Counted from the first letter of the stretch, positions 9,524-18,992 are shown. The stretch is 43,014 nucleotides of DNA from Bacteroidales bacterium KHT7 (GCA_900102385.1 FNBQ01000030.1:1-43014); one strand, 5' to 3'. Program-made: numbers and translations. Notes: generated from the sequence alone by a model not told the origin.

Positions 9524-10210
9524 TTATTTTATCAGACTGAGGAAATTCTTCACCACCTCGAACGAGCGTGTAGCCATCATTCCGAAGAAATCCTGATATT
9601 GGGCGTAGCGGTTCTCAACTCCCGGAATGTCGCTAATTATTCTGAAACTGAGGAACGGCGTTTTTAGCAGATAGCAAGTCTGTGCTATTGAATTCGACTC
9701 CATATCCACGGCAAGACCTTGCGGAAATTTTGCCTTTATCTTATGAAGTTGGTCGGCATCGCTTATAAACTGGTCGCCGGTACAGATGAGACCGCTTACC
9801 ACCTTGCTGTCTGCCTTCACTTTCAGGGCGATGTTGCGAAGATTCTTGTCGCCCTCAAAATAAGTCGGAAGATCCTGCACCTGTCCCCAGTCGTTGCCAT
9901 CGCCGCACCACATATCGTGGTACACTGTCTTTTCGCCCACAACAACGTCCATCACGTCCAGCGAAGTGTCTATTCCGCCAGCCACTCCGGTATTTATTAT
10001 CGCGTCGGGATGATGCTCGTTAATCATCTCCATCGCTCCCAAGGCAGAGTTCACCTTTCCTATGCCGCTCTGTGCCAGAATGATAGTGTTGCCGCCTATC
10101 GTTCCCTCGGTGTAACTGAAAAGTCTGCCTTTGTATTCGTGCTTGTTTTCGAGAAGCTGTGCCGTAAGGTTTCTTTCCGACGACATAGCCGTAATAATTC
10201 CTAATTTCAT
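9524..10210 (-). CDS. mtnN: 5'-methylthioadenosine/S-adenosylhomocysteine nucleosidase
   Basis: 228 residues, the normal size. The expected catalytic residues are visible: Glu12 (TAMSSERN), Glu171 in the VDMES ribose-binding motif, and Asp194 (IISDIPG). The ISDIPG context is a common variant of the ISDxAD motif. The enzyme hydrolyses the N-glycosidic bond of MTA and SAH to adenine plus the thio-ribose, recycling by-products of S-adenosylmethionine use. It stands alone, convergent with typA and divergent from the YfhO gene. Confidence 0.95.
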   Translation of the reverse strand: MKLGIITAMSSERNLTAQLLENKHEYKGRLFSYTEGTIGGNTIILAQSGIGKVNSALGAMEMINEHHPDAIINTGVAGGIDTSLDVMDVVVGEKTVYHDMWCGDGNDWGQVQDLPTYFEGDKNLRNIALKVKADSKVVSGLICTGDQFISDADQLHKIKAKFPQGLAVDMESNSIAQTCYLLKTPFLSFRIISDIPGVENRYAQYQDFFGMMATRSFEVVKNFLSLIK

Positions 10211-10235
10211 AAAACTAATATTATTTTTAATGTTG

Positions 10236-10243
10236 CAAACTTA
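10236..10243 (-). promoter_or_regulatory. -7 box of mtnN
   Basis: Read on the minus strand this is TAAGTTTG, matching TAnnTTTG, 26 bases from the mtnN ATG. Confidence 0.6.
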
Positions 10244-10255
10244 CACAAAATTATA

Positions 10256-10263
10256 TAACTTTG
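10256..10263 (+). promoter_or_regulatory. -7 box of the YfhO-family gene
   Basis: TAACTTTG matches TAnnTTTG. It lies 28 bases before the ATG at 10292, and only 12 bases from the mtnN -7 box on the other strand. A TTG at 10283 is in frame, but it is too close to the transcription start to be preferred. Confidence 0.6.
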
Positions 10264-10291
10264 CCACCTTAAGCGAAACTATTTGAAAACA

Positions 10292-12931
10292 ATGAATAAA
10301 TTAAAATCATTTTTGCCAGACATAATTGCCGTTGTGGCATTTGTGTTGATATCGTTGGTGTATTTCTTTCCTGCCGATATTGAGGGTAGAATCCTTAATC
10401 AGCACGATGCCGGGGCAGGCATCGGAGCAGGGCAGGAGGTAGCCGAATACCATGAACGAACAGGTAAGGAGACGCGCTGGACAAACGCGCTCTTCGGCGG
10501 AATGCCGACTTACCAGATTAGCCCTTCGTACAACAGCAGCGCCGTGGTTCGTGTTGCGAAAGATGTGTATCATCTCTTTCTGATGAACTACGTACAGTTT
10601 GTGTTCATCTATCTGCTTGGATTCTACATCCTTATGCGCGCTTTCGACTTCAAGGCGTGGATGTCGGCTCTCGGCGCGATAATGTGGGCTTTCTCATCCT
10701 ATTTCTTCATCATCATCGCAGCCGGACACATCTGGAAGGTGCTCACCTTGGCTTATATTCCGCCAACAATCGCCGGAATGGTGCTCTGCTATAGAGGAAA
10801 GTATCTGTGGGGCTGTATCGTTACGGCAATCTTCGCCGCATTCCAGATTTCGTCTAACCACGTTCAGATGACATACTACTTCCTGTTCCCGATGGCATTT
10901 ATGTGGATTGCCTATCTGGTTCAGGCGGTTAAGAACAAGAAGATGGTCGATTTTGCCAAGGGAACGGGCGCACTCGCAGTAGGCGCGCTGCTTGCCGTGG
11001 CCGTGAACCTTTCAAACCTGTACCACACTTACGAGTACAGCAAGGAAACGATGCGTGGGGCAAGCGAACTTACGCATAAAACCCACAACAATCCCGGCGA
11101 CCAGACAAGCACAGGACTCGGTCGCGACTACATAACCCAGTGGAGTTACGGAATTGAGGAGACATGGACTCTGATGATTCCTAATGCCAAGGGAGGCGCG
11201 AGCGTTCCGCTGGTGGAGAACAAGACTGCCATGACAAAGGCTGATAACGAGTTCTATTCTATTTATCAGCAGGTTACGCAATATTGGGGCGAGCAGCCTA
11301 TGACATCGGGTCCGGTTTATGTGGGCGCATTTGTGTGTATGCTCTTCATTCTCGGACTTATTATCGTAAAAGGTCCGATGAAGTGGGCTTTGCTGGCAGC
11401 AACAGTCCTTTCAGTCCTTCTTTCGTGGGGACGCAACTTCATGGGCTTCACCGACTTGTTTATCGACTACATGCCGATGTATGCCAAGTTCCGCACCGTG
11501 TCGTCTATCCTCGTGGTTGCTGAGTTCACCATTCCGCTGCTTGCAATGTTTGCTCTTAAGCGCGTTGTGGAAATATGCGGAGAGATTAACGAAGGCGGAG
11601 CAAATGCTGCCGTTCTGAAGAAGAAACTCCTCAGAAACATAGCCATCAGTTTTGCGCTCACAGGCGGATTCTGTCTGTTGTTTGCCATTGCTCCGGGCAT
11701 TATGTCAACGCCTATTGCTACGCAAGAGGCTTCGGCAATCAACAACGGACTGGGCGAGATGGCAGGTGCAGTTACATCTAACCTCATCGAGATGCGTACC
11801 GCAATGCTCACAGCCGATTGCTGGCGCAGCTTCTGGATTATCGCCGTATGTACCGTTCTTTTGGTCGGATATATATATAAGGTGATGAATCTCAGCGCGA
11901 AATGGATGGTCGGAATAATCCTTGCCATTACTCTGTTTGATATGTGGGCGGTGAACAAACGCTATCTCTACGACGGGATGTTCAAGCCAGAGTATGAGAG
12001 AACAGAGGCTTACCAGATTACCGAGACCGACAAGCAGATTCTTGCCGACAAGACACTCGATTATCGAGTTCTGAACTTTGCAGGAAGCACGTTCAACGAG
12101 AACACAACATCATACTTCCATAAGAGCATAGGCGGATATCATGCAGCCAAGATGCGCAGATATCAGGATATGATAGACTATCACATTCAGCGCGAGATGG
12201 GCAAGTTGTACAAGCTCGTTGCCGATGCCAACGGCGATATGACAAAGATTGACGGCTCGCAGTTCCCTGTCATTAACATGCTTAACACACGCTACTTCAT
12301 CTTCCCAATTCAGGGCGGAACAGTGCCTGTAAAGAACGAGTATGCCAACGGAAACGCATGGTTCGTAAGCAAACTTGTATATGTAGATACTGCCGACGAT
12401 GAGATTGGCGCGATTGGCAAAGTAAGTCCAGCCACAACGGCGGTGGTAAACAAGGAGTTCGCATCTGTTCTGAAGGAGAGCGGAAGCACCTTCGAGTTGC
12501 CGCTTGCTCAGGCATCGGCAGCCGAGGCAACGATAAAGAATGCAGCAGCCGAAGCAAACCCAGTGCCAGACTCTCTCAAGACATATTCGGCAGCACCGCT
12601 AACCAATGGCTCTATCGGTACGGTAAAGATGATAAGCTACGAGCCTAATGCCCTTGAGTACGAAACTAACTCAGAGAAAGGCGGTGTAGTGGTGTTCTCC
12701 GAGAACTACTATCCGGGCTGGACGGCAAAGATTGATGGCAAGGAGGTAGAGATTGGCCGTGCCAACTACATCTTGCGCGCCCTGCAAGTGCCAGCCGGCA
12801 AGCACAAGATTGAAATGACATTCGAACCATCGTCGATAGATACAACCGAAACCGTGGCATACGCAGCCATGGTACTTATTGCTTTGATGGTTTGCGGCGG
12901 TATTTTTGCTAAATATCGCAAGAAAGATTAA
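10292..12931 (+). CDS. YfhO-family multispanning membrane protein
   Basis: 879 residues from the ATG at 10292 (an in-frame TTG three codons upstream is less likely). There are about a dozen hydrophobic helices in the first 560 residues, starting with PDIIAVVAFVLISLVYFFP. A large soluble domain follows, whose end (VVFSENYYPGWTAKIDGKE) is the typical YfhO membrane-proximal motif, and then a last helix near the C-terminus. In Gram-positive relatives YfhO acts in glycosylation of teichoic acids as a GT-C-like enzyme; in Bacteroidetes the substrate is unknown. Its own promoter and the next gene (tRNA) give no functional hint. Confidence 0.9.
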   Translation: MNKLKSFLPDIIAVVAFVLISLVYFFPADIEGRILNQHDAGAGIGAGQEVAEYHERTGKETRWTNALFGGMPTYQISPSYNSSAVVRVAKDVYHLFLMNYVQFVFIYLLGFYILMRAFDFKAWMSALGAIMWAFSSYFFIIIAAGHIWKVLTLAYIPPTIAGMVLCYRGKYLWGCIVTAIFAAFQISSNHVQMTYYFLFPMAFMWIAYLVQAVKNKKMVDFAKGTGALAVGALLAVAVNLSNLYHTYEYSKETMRGASELTHKTHNNPGDQTSTGLGRDYITQWSYGIEETWTLMIPNAKGGASVPLVENKTAMTKADNEFYSIYQQVTQYWGEQPMTSGPVYVGAFVCMLFILGLIIVKGPMKWALLAATVLSVLLSWGRNFMGFTDLFIDYMPMYAKFRTVSSILVVAEFTIPLLAMFALKRVVEICGEINEGGANAAVLKKKLLRNIAISFALTGGFCLLFAIAPGIMSTPIATQEASAINNGLGEMAGAVTSNLIEMRTAMLTADCWRSFWIIAVCTVLLVGYIYKVMNLSAKWMVGIILAITLFDMWAVNKRYLYDGMFKPEYERTEAYQITETDKQILADKTLDYRVLNFAGSTFNENTTSYFHKSIGGYHAAKMRRYQDMIDYHIQREMGKLYKLVADANGDMTKIDGSQFPVINMLNTRYFIFPIQGGTVPVKNEYANGNAWFVSKLVYVDTADDEIGAIGKVSPATTAVVNKEFASVLKESGSTFELPLAQASAAEATIKNAAAEANPVPDSLKTYSAAPLTNGSIGTVKMISYEPNALEYETNSEKGGVVVFSENYYPGWTAKIDGKEVEIGRANYILRALQVPAGKHKIEMTFEPSSIDTTETVAYAAMVLIALMVCGGIFAKYRKKD

Positions 12932-12948
12932 AAATAATTGGCAAAAAG

Positions 12949-12979
12949 TTTGCGGGTACGGAAATAATGTGTATCTTTG
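12949..12979 (+). promoter_or_regulatory. Promoter of tRNA-Phe
   Basis: TTTG (12949-12952), 19 bases, TATCTTTG (12972-12979): an ideal Bacteroidetes promoter located 21 bases upstream of the tRNA. Confidence 0.85.
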
Positions 12980-13000
12980 CACCCGCAAACAAGCCAATAC

Positions 13001-13073
13001 GGTGCCATAGCTCAGTTGGTAGAGCAAAGGACTGAAAATCCTTGTGTCCCCGGTTCGATTCCTGGTGGCACCA
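13001..13073 (+). tRNA. tRNA-Phe (anticodon GAA)
   Basis: The cloverleaf is clear. The acceptor GGTGCCA pairs with TGGCACC, the D arm is GCTCAGTTGGTAGAGC, the anticodon stem-loop is AAGGACTGAAAATCCTT with anticodon GAA, and the T arm is CCCCGGTTCGATTCCTGG. The discriminator is A13073. CCA is not encoded. No integrase or duplicated 3' end is seen nearby. Confidence 0.98.
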
Positions 13074-13076
13074 CAC

Positions 13077-13113
13077 AGAACGCTGAATAAATCTTTTTCA
13101 GCGTTCTTTTTTT
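13077..13113 (+). terminator. Terminator of tRNA-Phe
   Basis: AGAACGCTGAA pairs with TTCAGCGTTCT, followed by a run of T. It isolates the tRNA transcript from the SusC region. Confidence 0.92.
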
Positions 13114-13164
13114 GCATTTTGTCAAGATTTTCCCTTTTTTGTTTTATATTATCATATAATTCAT

Positions 13165-13172
13165 TATATTTG
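13165..13172 (+). promoter_or_regulatory. Distal -7 box upstream of susC
   Basis: TATATTTG matches the -7 consensus. It would start a transcript near 13179, giving a leader of roughly 285 bases before the SusC ATG. A second -7 box lies downstream at 13399. Confidence 0.55.
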
Positions 13173-13202
13173 CAGTGGATTTTTTAATTTACTATTTGCG
13201 AA

Positions 13203-13331
13203 ATGTTTTTTATAGGTAAAATTTATGAAGAAAAAAAGAAAATACAACACAACGACAGGGCTTATTTTGCATTGTCGAGATTATGTTTTGGGGTAAATCT
13301 TAAAGACATACATTGCGTTTTTATACGATAA
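13203..13331 (+). CDS. Possible small leader ORF upstream of susC (42 aa)
   Basis: An ATG-started frame of 42 codons lies between two candidate -7 boxes. It contains a lysine-rich start and no recognised domain. A second frame overlaps it: ATG at 13225, stop at 13296, 23 residues starting MKKKRKYNTTT. That second ATG sits four bases after AGGTAAAA, the motif seen before several starts in this window. Either, or neither, may be translated. The region could instead be an untranslated leader. Low confidence. Confidence 0.25.
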   Translation: MFFIGKIYEEKKKIQHNDRAYFALSRLCFGVNLKDIHCVFIR

Positions 13332-13398
13332 AATGATACTTTTTAACTGATGTCGCTAAGAACTTTAACATTTTTTATGATTTGAATAAAAAAAATGT

Positions 13399-13406
13399 TA
13401 TATTTG
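13399..13406 (+). promoter_or_regulatory. Proximal -7 box of susC
   Basis: TATATTTG, 57 bases before the SusC ATG, gives a conventional leader length of about 50 bases. It is the likelier main promoter of the susC-susD operon. Confidence 0.6.
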
Positions 13407-13463
13407 GTGCGATTATCTACATTTGTGTTAATACGTAATTAATAATTACATAATAATTGATCT

Positions 13464-16400
13464 ATGTGTCTTGATAAAGAAAAAGGTAAAGTTTTGGAAC
13501 ATGTAAGCTTTGCGAAGCCTATGTGTGCAGCTGCAATACTTTGCTCTTGTCTGTTCGCAAGCCCTTTGCAATCCTATGCGGCAGGAAGTCAAAGTCCAGC
13601 AGCGGCAGCAGCCGACTTGATTACTATTAAGGGTGTTGTTATCGATCCTATGGGCGACCCTATTATCGGTGCTAATATTGTTCAGGTTGGTAGTGCCGGT
13701 AATGGTACAATTACCGACTTCGACGGTAACTTCCTTATTAAAGTGCCTGCTGCTTCGTTTATTGATGTGTCTTACATCGGTTATGAAACACAGCGCGTAA
13801 AGGTAACTCCGGGAAAGAATATGCGTATTATTCTTACTGTTGATACCAAGACTCTCGAAGATGTTGTTGTTATCGGTTATGGTACTGCTAAGAAGCGTGA
13901 CCTTACTGGTGCGGTTGCTCAGGTAAAGAGCGACGAAATTGTACTTACACCAAGTAGTAACCCAATGCAAGCTTTGCAGGGTAAGGTTGCCGGTTTGGAT
14001 ATCACTCGCGAATCTGGTCAGGCTGGTGCTGGTGTAAACATCCAGTTGCGTGGTGTACGCTCAATTACTGCTGATCCTACTCCGCTATTCATTATCGATG
14101 GAATGCCCGGAGATATAAAAACTCTTAATCCAAACGATATTGAGTCTATCGATATCTTGAAGGATGCATCATCTACTGCTGTTTATGGTTCAGATGGTGC
14201 TAATGGTGTTGTAATAGTTACAACAAAGCATGGTTCTGAGGGTAAACTTTCTGTAAACCTCAACTCTTACATCGGTATTAACAGCTGGTCAATGAATCCA
14301 GAACTCCGTTCAGGCGAGGCTTATATGGAAACAATCCGTCAGGCTTACAGAAATGCAGGCACATACAATGGCGATGAATCTATGTTGAGCACAAACGGTG
14401 GTCACCTTAGTGCAGCTTATTACAATGCATATAAGTCAGGCAAGACTATCGATTGGATTGATGCAATTCTTAATGACGGATATGTTCAGAACTACAGTTT
14501 GTCGCTTACTGGCGGTACAGAGAGAACAAAGGCTTATATGTCTTTGAACTTCTCAGACGAAAAAGGTCAGTATAAGAATGACAAGAATAGTATTTATTCT
14601 ACAAATATCCGTATAGACCATAGTCTTAACAAGTATATTTCTGCTGGTGTAAACTTGCAGGGTTCATACACTTGGAGAACAAGTCCATACGCAAAGCAGG
14701 CTGATGCTATTTCTGCGTTTCCTTTCGGAACTTTGTACAATGAGGATGGTACAATAAATCCTTATCCTATAGGCACATCTGCTAATGGTGGTGACTCAAA
14801 CTATATTAACTTGATGATTAACGATGATAGCAGTGTTTATCGTAAACGTCGTAATGAATTGCGTCTTTCGATAACCCCTTATATTAAGATATCTCCATTT
14901 AAGGGCTTTACTTGGGAGTCTCGTGTAAATGCAACTCTTGTTAATATAAAAACAAACACATTCCAAGGTTTGTATTCTGTTGGATACTATACAAAGCAAG
15001 AAGATGCGTCTGCAACATCTGTAAGCTTAGATCATAATAATGCTTATAATTATAAATGGGAGAATATCCTTACATATAATTTTACTATTAGTGATGTTCA
15101 TGAGTTTGCTGCTACGGTTGTATCATCTTGGTCTCATAATCAATCTGAGAATGAAAATCAGAGTGGTACAGGCGTGAAGAATAACAAACTTACATGGTAT
15201 AGTATGTCTTCGAACTGTGCTTCTACAACAACGAATACTGGATATACGATGTCTAAAGCATTTGGTTTTGTTGGTCGTCTTAATTACCAGTACAAGGGTA
15301 AGTACTTGGCTTCTATTTCTGCTCGTCGTGACGGAAACTCTGTACTTGCAGAAGGTTATAAGTGGGATACTTATCCGGGAGCTTCTATAGGTTGGCGTAT
15401 TTCAGACGAGGACTTTATGGAGAGTACTCGCGATGTTATGAACAATTTGAAACTTCGTGTTGCTTATGGTGAATCTGGTATTTCTAATAACATTTCTCCA
15501 TATTCATCTATCTCAAATGTTCAATTGGGAATGATCACAATCGGTGGGCAGCTTATTCAGCCTACATATACAACTGCTCAGACTATTGCAAACAAAACTC
15601 TTACTTGGGAGCGTTCAAAGACATGGAACTTTGGTGTTGATGCAAGTTTCTTGAATGACAGAATCAATGTTGTTGCTGATTACTATATAACAAACTCAGA
15701 TGATGTTATTTGGAAGATAAAGATTCCTGTAACAAATGGTGCATTTTCATATAATCAGCAGTATGAGGCAAATATGAATATGGCAAAGACTAACAACAAG
15801 GGTTTTGAATTCACTGTAAATACTCGTAACATTGATACTCCTAACTTTAAGTGGAATTCTTCTGTATCATTCTCTTATTATAAAGAGAAAGCAACAAAGT
15901 TGTTGAGTGCATCGCAGTCTGATTTTGTTCCATATGATGATTACGTACTTATGGTTGGTGAGCCTGTAAGGTCTTTCCGTCATTATAAGTTGGAAGGTGT
16001 TTGGAGCGAGGCTGAGGCAGAAGATGCAGCAGTGTTTAATCAGGCGCCTGGTCATTTGAAAATTAACGTTCCTGGATTGAAGCATGTAGGTCCTGGTGTT
16101 TATACGAAGGTTGTTGATGGTGAGACAGTTACATACGATGCAACAAACAAGTATGCTTTGACATCAAACGACTATCAGGCAATCGGTCATAAAACACCAG
16201 ATTGGACTCTTGGCTTCCAGAACTCAATCGTTTACAAGGACTTCGACCTTACACTTTATTTGTTTATGCGTTGGGGACAGATGATTAAGTATGAGACAAT
16301 TACCGACTATGACCCAACTGGTGTTGGAAACTTCCCAACATACTTGCTCGACAAGGTTGGAACAACTCTTCCTGCGCTTGATGCAACTATCACTAACAAG

Positions 16401-16664
16401 TTGTCACAGTACAACGGTTTTGATGCATTGAAGTATGTAGACGGTTCGTTCTTCAAGATTAAGAACATTACTTTGGGTTACACACTTCCAAAAGACTTAA
16501 TGAAGAAAGTCTCTATTCAGAAGTTCCGTATTTACGGTACAATTACAAACCCACTTGTTCTTGCTAAGAGTGATATGATTCAGGATTACGACCCTGAAAT
16601 GAATGGAAACCGTAACTACCCACTGACAAAGCAGTTGGTATTCGGTCTTAACGTAACATTCTAA
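13464..16664 (+). CDS. SusC/RagA-family TonB-dependent outer-membrane transporter
   Basis: 1066 residues. A long signal region ends near ASPLQSYAA. A carboxypeptidase-regulatory-like domain follows (about 50-125, IKGVVIDPMGDPIIGANI), then a TonB plug (about 135-260) with the SusC signatures LQGKVAGLDI, LFIIDGMPG and DASSTAVYGSDGANGVVIVTTK, then a 22-strand barrel to the C-terminal VFGLNVTF. With SusD it forms the lidded pore that imports glycan oligosaccharides using TonB energy. The codons of the mid-barrel (about 14.8-16.0 kb) are more AT-rich than the two ends. SusD follows after 19 bases, so the two are one operon. Confidence 0.96.
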   Translation: MCLDKEKGKVLEHVSFAKPMCAAAILCSCLFASPLQSYAAGSQSPAAAAADLITIKGVVIDPMGDPIIGANIVQVGSAGNGTITDFDGNFLIKVPAASFIDVSYIGYETQRVKVTPGKNMRIILTVDTKTLEDVVVIGYGTAKKRDLTGAVAQVKSDEIVLTPSSNPMQALQGKVAGLDITRESGQAGAGVNIQLRGVRSITADPTPLFIIDGMPGDIKTLNPNDIESIDILKDASSTAVYGSDGANGVVIVTTKHGSEGKLSVNLNSYIGINSWSMNPELRSGEAYMETIRQAYRNAGTYNGDESMLSTNGGHLSAAYYNAYKSGKTIDWIDAILNDGYVQNYSLSLTGGTERTKAYMSLNFSDEKGQYKNDKNSIYSTNIRIDHSLNKYISAGVNLQGSYTWRTSPYAKQADAISAFPFGTLYNEDGTINPYPIGTSANGGDSNYINLMINDDSSVYRKRRNELRLSITPYIKISPFKGFTWESRVNATLVNIKTNTFQGLYSVGYYTKQEDASATSVSLDHNNAYNYKWENILTYNFTISDVHEFAATVVSSWSHNQSENENQSGTGVKNNKLTWYSMSSNCASTTTNTGYTMSKAFGFVGRLNYQYKGKYLASISARRDGNSVLAEGYKWDTYPGASIGWRISDEDFMESTRDVMNNLKLRVAYGESGISNNISPYSSISNVQLGMITIGGQLIQPTYTTAQTIANKTLTWERSKTWNFGVDASFLNDRINVVADYYITNSDDVIWKIKIPVTNGAFSYNQQYEANMNMAKTNNKGFEFTVNTRNIDTPNFKWNSSVSFSYYKEKATKLLSASQSDFVPYDDYVLMVGEPVRSFRHYKLEGVWSEAEAEDAAVFNQAPGHLKINVPGLKHVGPGVYTKVVDGETVTYDATNKYALTSNDYQAIGHKTPDWTLGFQNSIVYKDFDLTLYLFMRWGQMIKYETITDYDPTGVGNFPTYLLDKVGTTLPALDATITNKLSQYNGFDALKYVDGSFFKIKNITLGYTLPKDLMKKVSIQKFRIYGTITNPLVLAKSDMIQDYDPEMNGNRNYPLTKQLVFGLNVTF

Positions 16665-16683
16665 TCTTTAAAAGGTAAAAGAA

Positions 16684-18942
16684 ATGAAGAATAAATTATA
16701 TAGTGCAGCTTTGGCTCTATGTGCAATGGCATCGCTTGCTTCGTGTGATTTGGATGAGTACAATCCAAGTTCAATATCTGGCGATGAAGAACTTGCAACA
16801 TACGAAGGCTTCTACGGATTGGAGGCTAAGTGCTACGAGCCAATCTACGGACAGCTTTACACCGTATTCGACTTTATGAGTATGGCTGAGTGCGGAACTG
16901 ATACTTGGTGGGCACAGAATAACAAGACAAACACCGAGCAGATGTTCTACTACGAAGGTTTGGCTCCTTTCGAGAACAAAGGTTGGGATAAGGCTTTCAC
17001 TCAGATGTACAGTGCATTGGGTAACTGTAACACAGTTATTGCAAAGGCTGAGAATGTAGAGGCAGAGGATATTCAGAAAGAGAACGTAAAGACTCTTGCT
17101 GCTGAGGCACATTTCTTGCGTGCTTACTATCATCTGTTGCTTACAACATACTACGGTCCTATCACACTTGTAACGGCTCCGTCTGACGAGAATCCAAAAC
17201 TTTCTGCGCAGCGTAATACTTTGAGTGAGATTTACTCACTCATCATCAGTGACTTGAAGTATGCAGTTGCAAATTTGCCAGTAAATCCACTTGAGGGCAA
17301 CAGAGCACGTGCTACAAAGAAGGCTGCTCAGGGTATGCTTTGCCGTGCATACGTTCAGGGTGCAGGTCAGGGCTTGACAGAGAATGGTGTTTCTTACTGG
17401 GAGCGTGCCAAGGCTGAGGCTGAGGCTATGATCAAGAATCCAAGCGAGTATGGTGCTTATCTTTATGACGATGTAGCTGATGTATGGGCTGATGCAAACA
17501 ACCGTAACAACAAGGAGGCTCTCTTCGTTGCAGCCGGCATCGATGCTCAGGACGACTCTAACACATATTGGTATGCAAACCCATCTAACAATAAGTTGTT
17601 TACTTATTGCTACTTTGGCTTGCAGAGTTTCTCTGACCTTAACAAGGTTTCAAACGATAAGAGTAACTACTTGTATGGTCGTGTAAACAACAACTTGCTT
17701 GCACCTTCATACTATCTTGTTCACTGCTTTAACCCATCATGGGACAAGCGTTGGGAGAACTCATTCCAGACTGCTTTCGGCTCTTATTCATGCGAGGCAT
17801 GGGGTATGGGCTATGACAAGTATTCAGTTCTCTGGACCAAGGCTCTTGTAGAGAAGTATGGTCTTGACGAGGAGACAATGCTTGAGAAGGTTGACTACTC
17901 AGCAGCTCTTAACGAGGATGGTGTAAACGACGCTGATTTCGTATTGGATACAGATGCATACGAGAAGACAGGTAAGTCAGTTTGGAAGTCAAAGACTTAT
18001 ACTCCATCAGGAAAGGAATTTGGATATGAGATTAACACAGAGGCTTATCCAAGAAAGCAGCTTTACAAGTGTCAGTATGTTCGTCCTTATGCAAATGTTG
18101 GTACAGATGCTATCAAGAACTATGCACAAGGCGGTAACCAGTACACAGCATACGTTTGGCCATACGGAACAGGTCGTGTAAACGAGGCTGGCGATTATGT
18201 AAAGGCAGATCTTGCAAGCTTGGAGACTCCAAAGAAGGTTTACAATGTTGCTTATCCAATGGATTCGCTCGACAACCGTTTCTATCTGTACTTGTATCAT
18301 CCAGCAGATCATGCAAGATTCATGGAGAAGAAGGGCTTCCACTATGCTCTCTTCAATATCGATGAGTTGTTCAATAACAATAAGGCTTACTACACAGAGG
18401 CTGAATATACAGCTCTTGGCGTACAGTCTTCAATCTATAAGGCATGTCCTTGCTTGACTAAGTTCAACTGGAGCTACGACAAGGTATTTATGGGTAGTAA
18501 CCTTCAGGTTAAGAACGGTGACATCATGGTTATGCGTATGGCTGAAATCTACCTTATCGCTGCCGAGGCTTGCGAGCGTCTGGGCGAGAAGGCAAAGGCT
18601 GCCGAGTATCTGAATGTTCTTCGTAAGCGTGCTGCTCGCGAGACTGCTGATGCAAGCGAATACACTCTTACAACTTCTGAAATCACAGAGGATATGATCT
18701 TCGACGAGTATGCTCGTGAGCTTTGCGGTGAGTTTAACCGTTGGGCATTGTTGCAGCGTCACGGTGCGTTGGCTTCACGCCTTGCAAAGTACAACCAGCG
18801 TGCAGCAAAGAGCTACAAGGAGTACATGAAGTGGCGTCCAATCTCACTTACATTCCTTAACCAGATTGAGAACAAGGAAGAGTATGGTGACAATGGCTAC
18901 GGCGCAACAGCCAACTCTGGTCTTGACGGATACGAGAAGTAA
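16684..18942 (+). CDS. SusD/RagB-family surface glycan-binding lipoprotein (long form)
   Basis: 752 residues, clearly longer than the common 500-600 for SusD. A lipoprotein signal ends at the lipobox SLASC (about residues 14-20). The N-terminal TPR helices are normal (LAAEAHFLRAYYHLLLTTYYGPI). The C-terminal family motifs are intact: MRMAEIYLIAAEACERLG, YLNVLRKRA, and DEYARELCGEFNRWALLQR. The extra length lies in the middle (roughly residues 230-600), where loops facing the ligand are expected. It acts at the cell surface as the lid of the upstream SusC. Codon use is highly biased, suggesting strong expression. Confidence 0.94.
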   Translation: MKNKLYSAALALCAMASLASCDLDEYNPSSISGDEELATYEGFYGLEAKCYEPIYGQLYTVFDFMSMAECGTDTWWAQNNKTNTEQMFYYEGLAPFENKGWDKAFTQMYSALGNCNTVIAKAENVEAEDIQKENVKTLAAEAHFLRAYYHLLLTTYYGPITLVTAPSDENPKLSAQRNTLSEIYSLIISDLKYAVANLPVNPLEGNRARATKKAAQGMLCRAYVQGAGQGLTENGVSYWERAKAEAEAMIKNPSEYGAYLYDDVADVWADANNRNNKEALFVAAGIDAQDDSNTYWYANPSNNKLFTYCYFGLQSFSDLNKVSNDKSNYLYGRVNNNLLAPSYYLVHCFNPSWDKRWENSFQTAFGSYSCEAWGMGYDKYSVLWTKALVEKYGLDEETMLEKVDYSAALNEDGVNDADFVLDTDAYEKTGKSVWKSKTYTPSGKEFGYEINTEAYPRKQLYKCQYVRPYANVGTDAIKNYAQGGNQYTAYVWPYGTGRVNEAGDYVKADLASLETPKKVYNVAYPMDSLDNRFYLYLYHPADHARFMEKKGFHYALFNIDELFNNNKAYYTEAEYTALGVQSSIYKACPCLTKFNWSYDKVFMGSNLQVKNGDIMVMRMAEIYLIAAEACERLGEKAKAAEYLNVLRKRAARETADASEYTLTTSEITEDMIFDEYARELCGEFNRWALLQRHGALASRLAKYNQRAAKSYKEYMKWRPISLTFLNQIENKEEYGDNGYGATANSGLDGYEK

Positions 18943-18960
18943 TATCTTTACGATAGTTTT

Positions 18961-18992
18961 AAAAAAGGTCGGGTTCTCCCGGCCTTTTTTTG
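18961..18992 (+). terminator. Terminator after susC-susD
   Basis: AAAAAAGGTCGGG pairs with CCCGGCCTTTTTTT around a TTCT loop, giving a strong intrinsic terminator. It means that the hydrolase genes starting at 20.0 kb are transcribed from another promoter. Confidence 0.93.

Noticed and set aside
10211-10291. Riboswitch between mtnN and the YfhO gene
   Set aside because: The space is only about 80 bases and is occupied by two divergent promoters, with no conserved aptamer features.
10283-10291. TTG start of the YfhO-family protein
   Set aside because: It would add three residues and lies about 13 bases from the expected transcription start; the ATG at 10292 is the ordinary choice.
13001-13073. 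tRNA-Phe as integration site of a mobile element
   Set aside because: No integrase, and no repeated tRNA 3' end was found in the window. The tRNA is followed by its own terminator.
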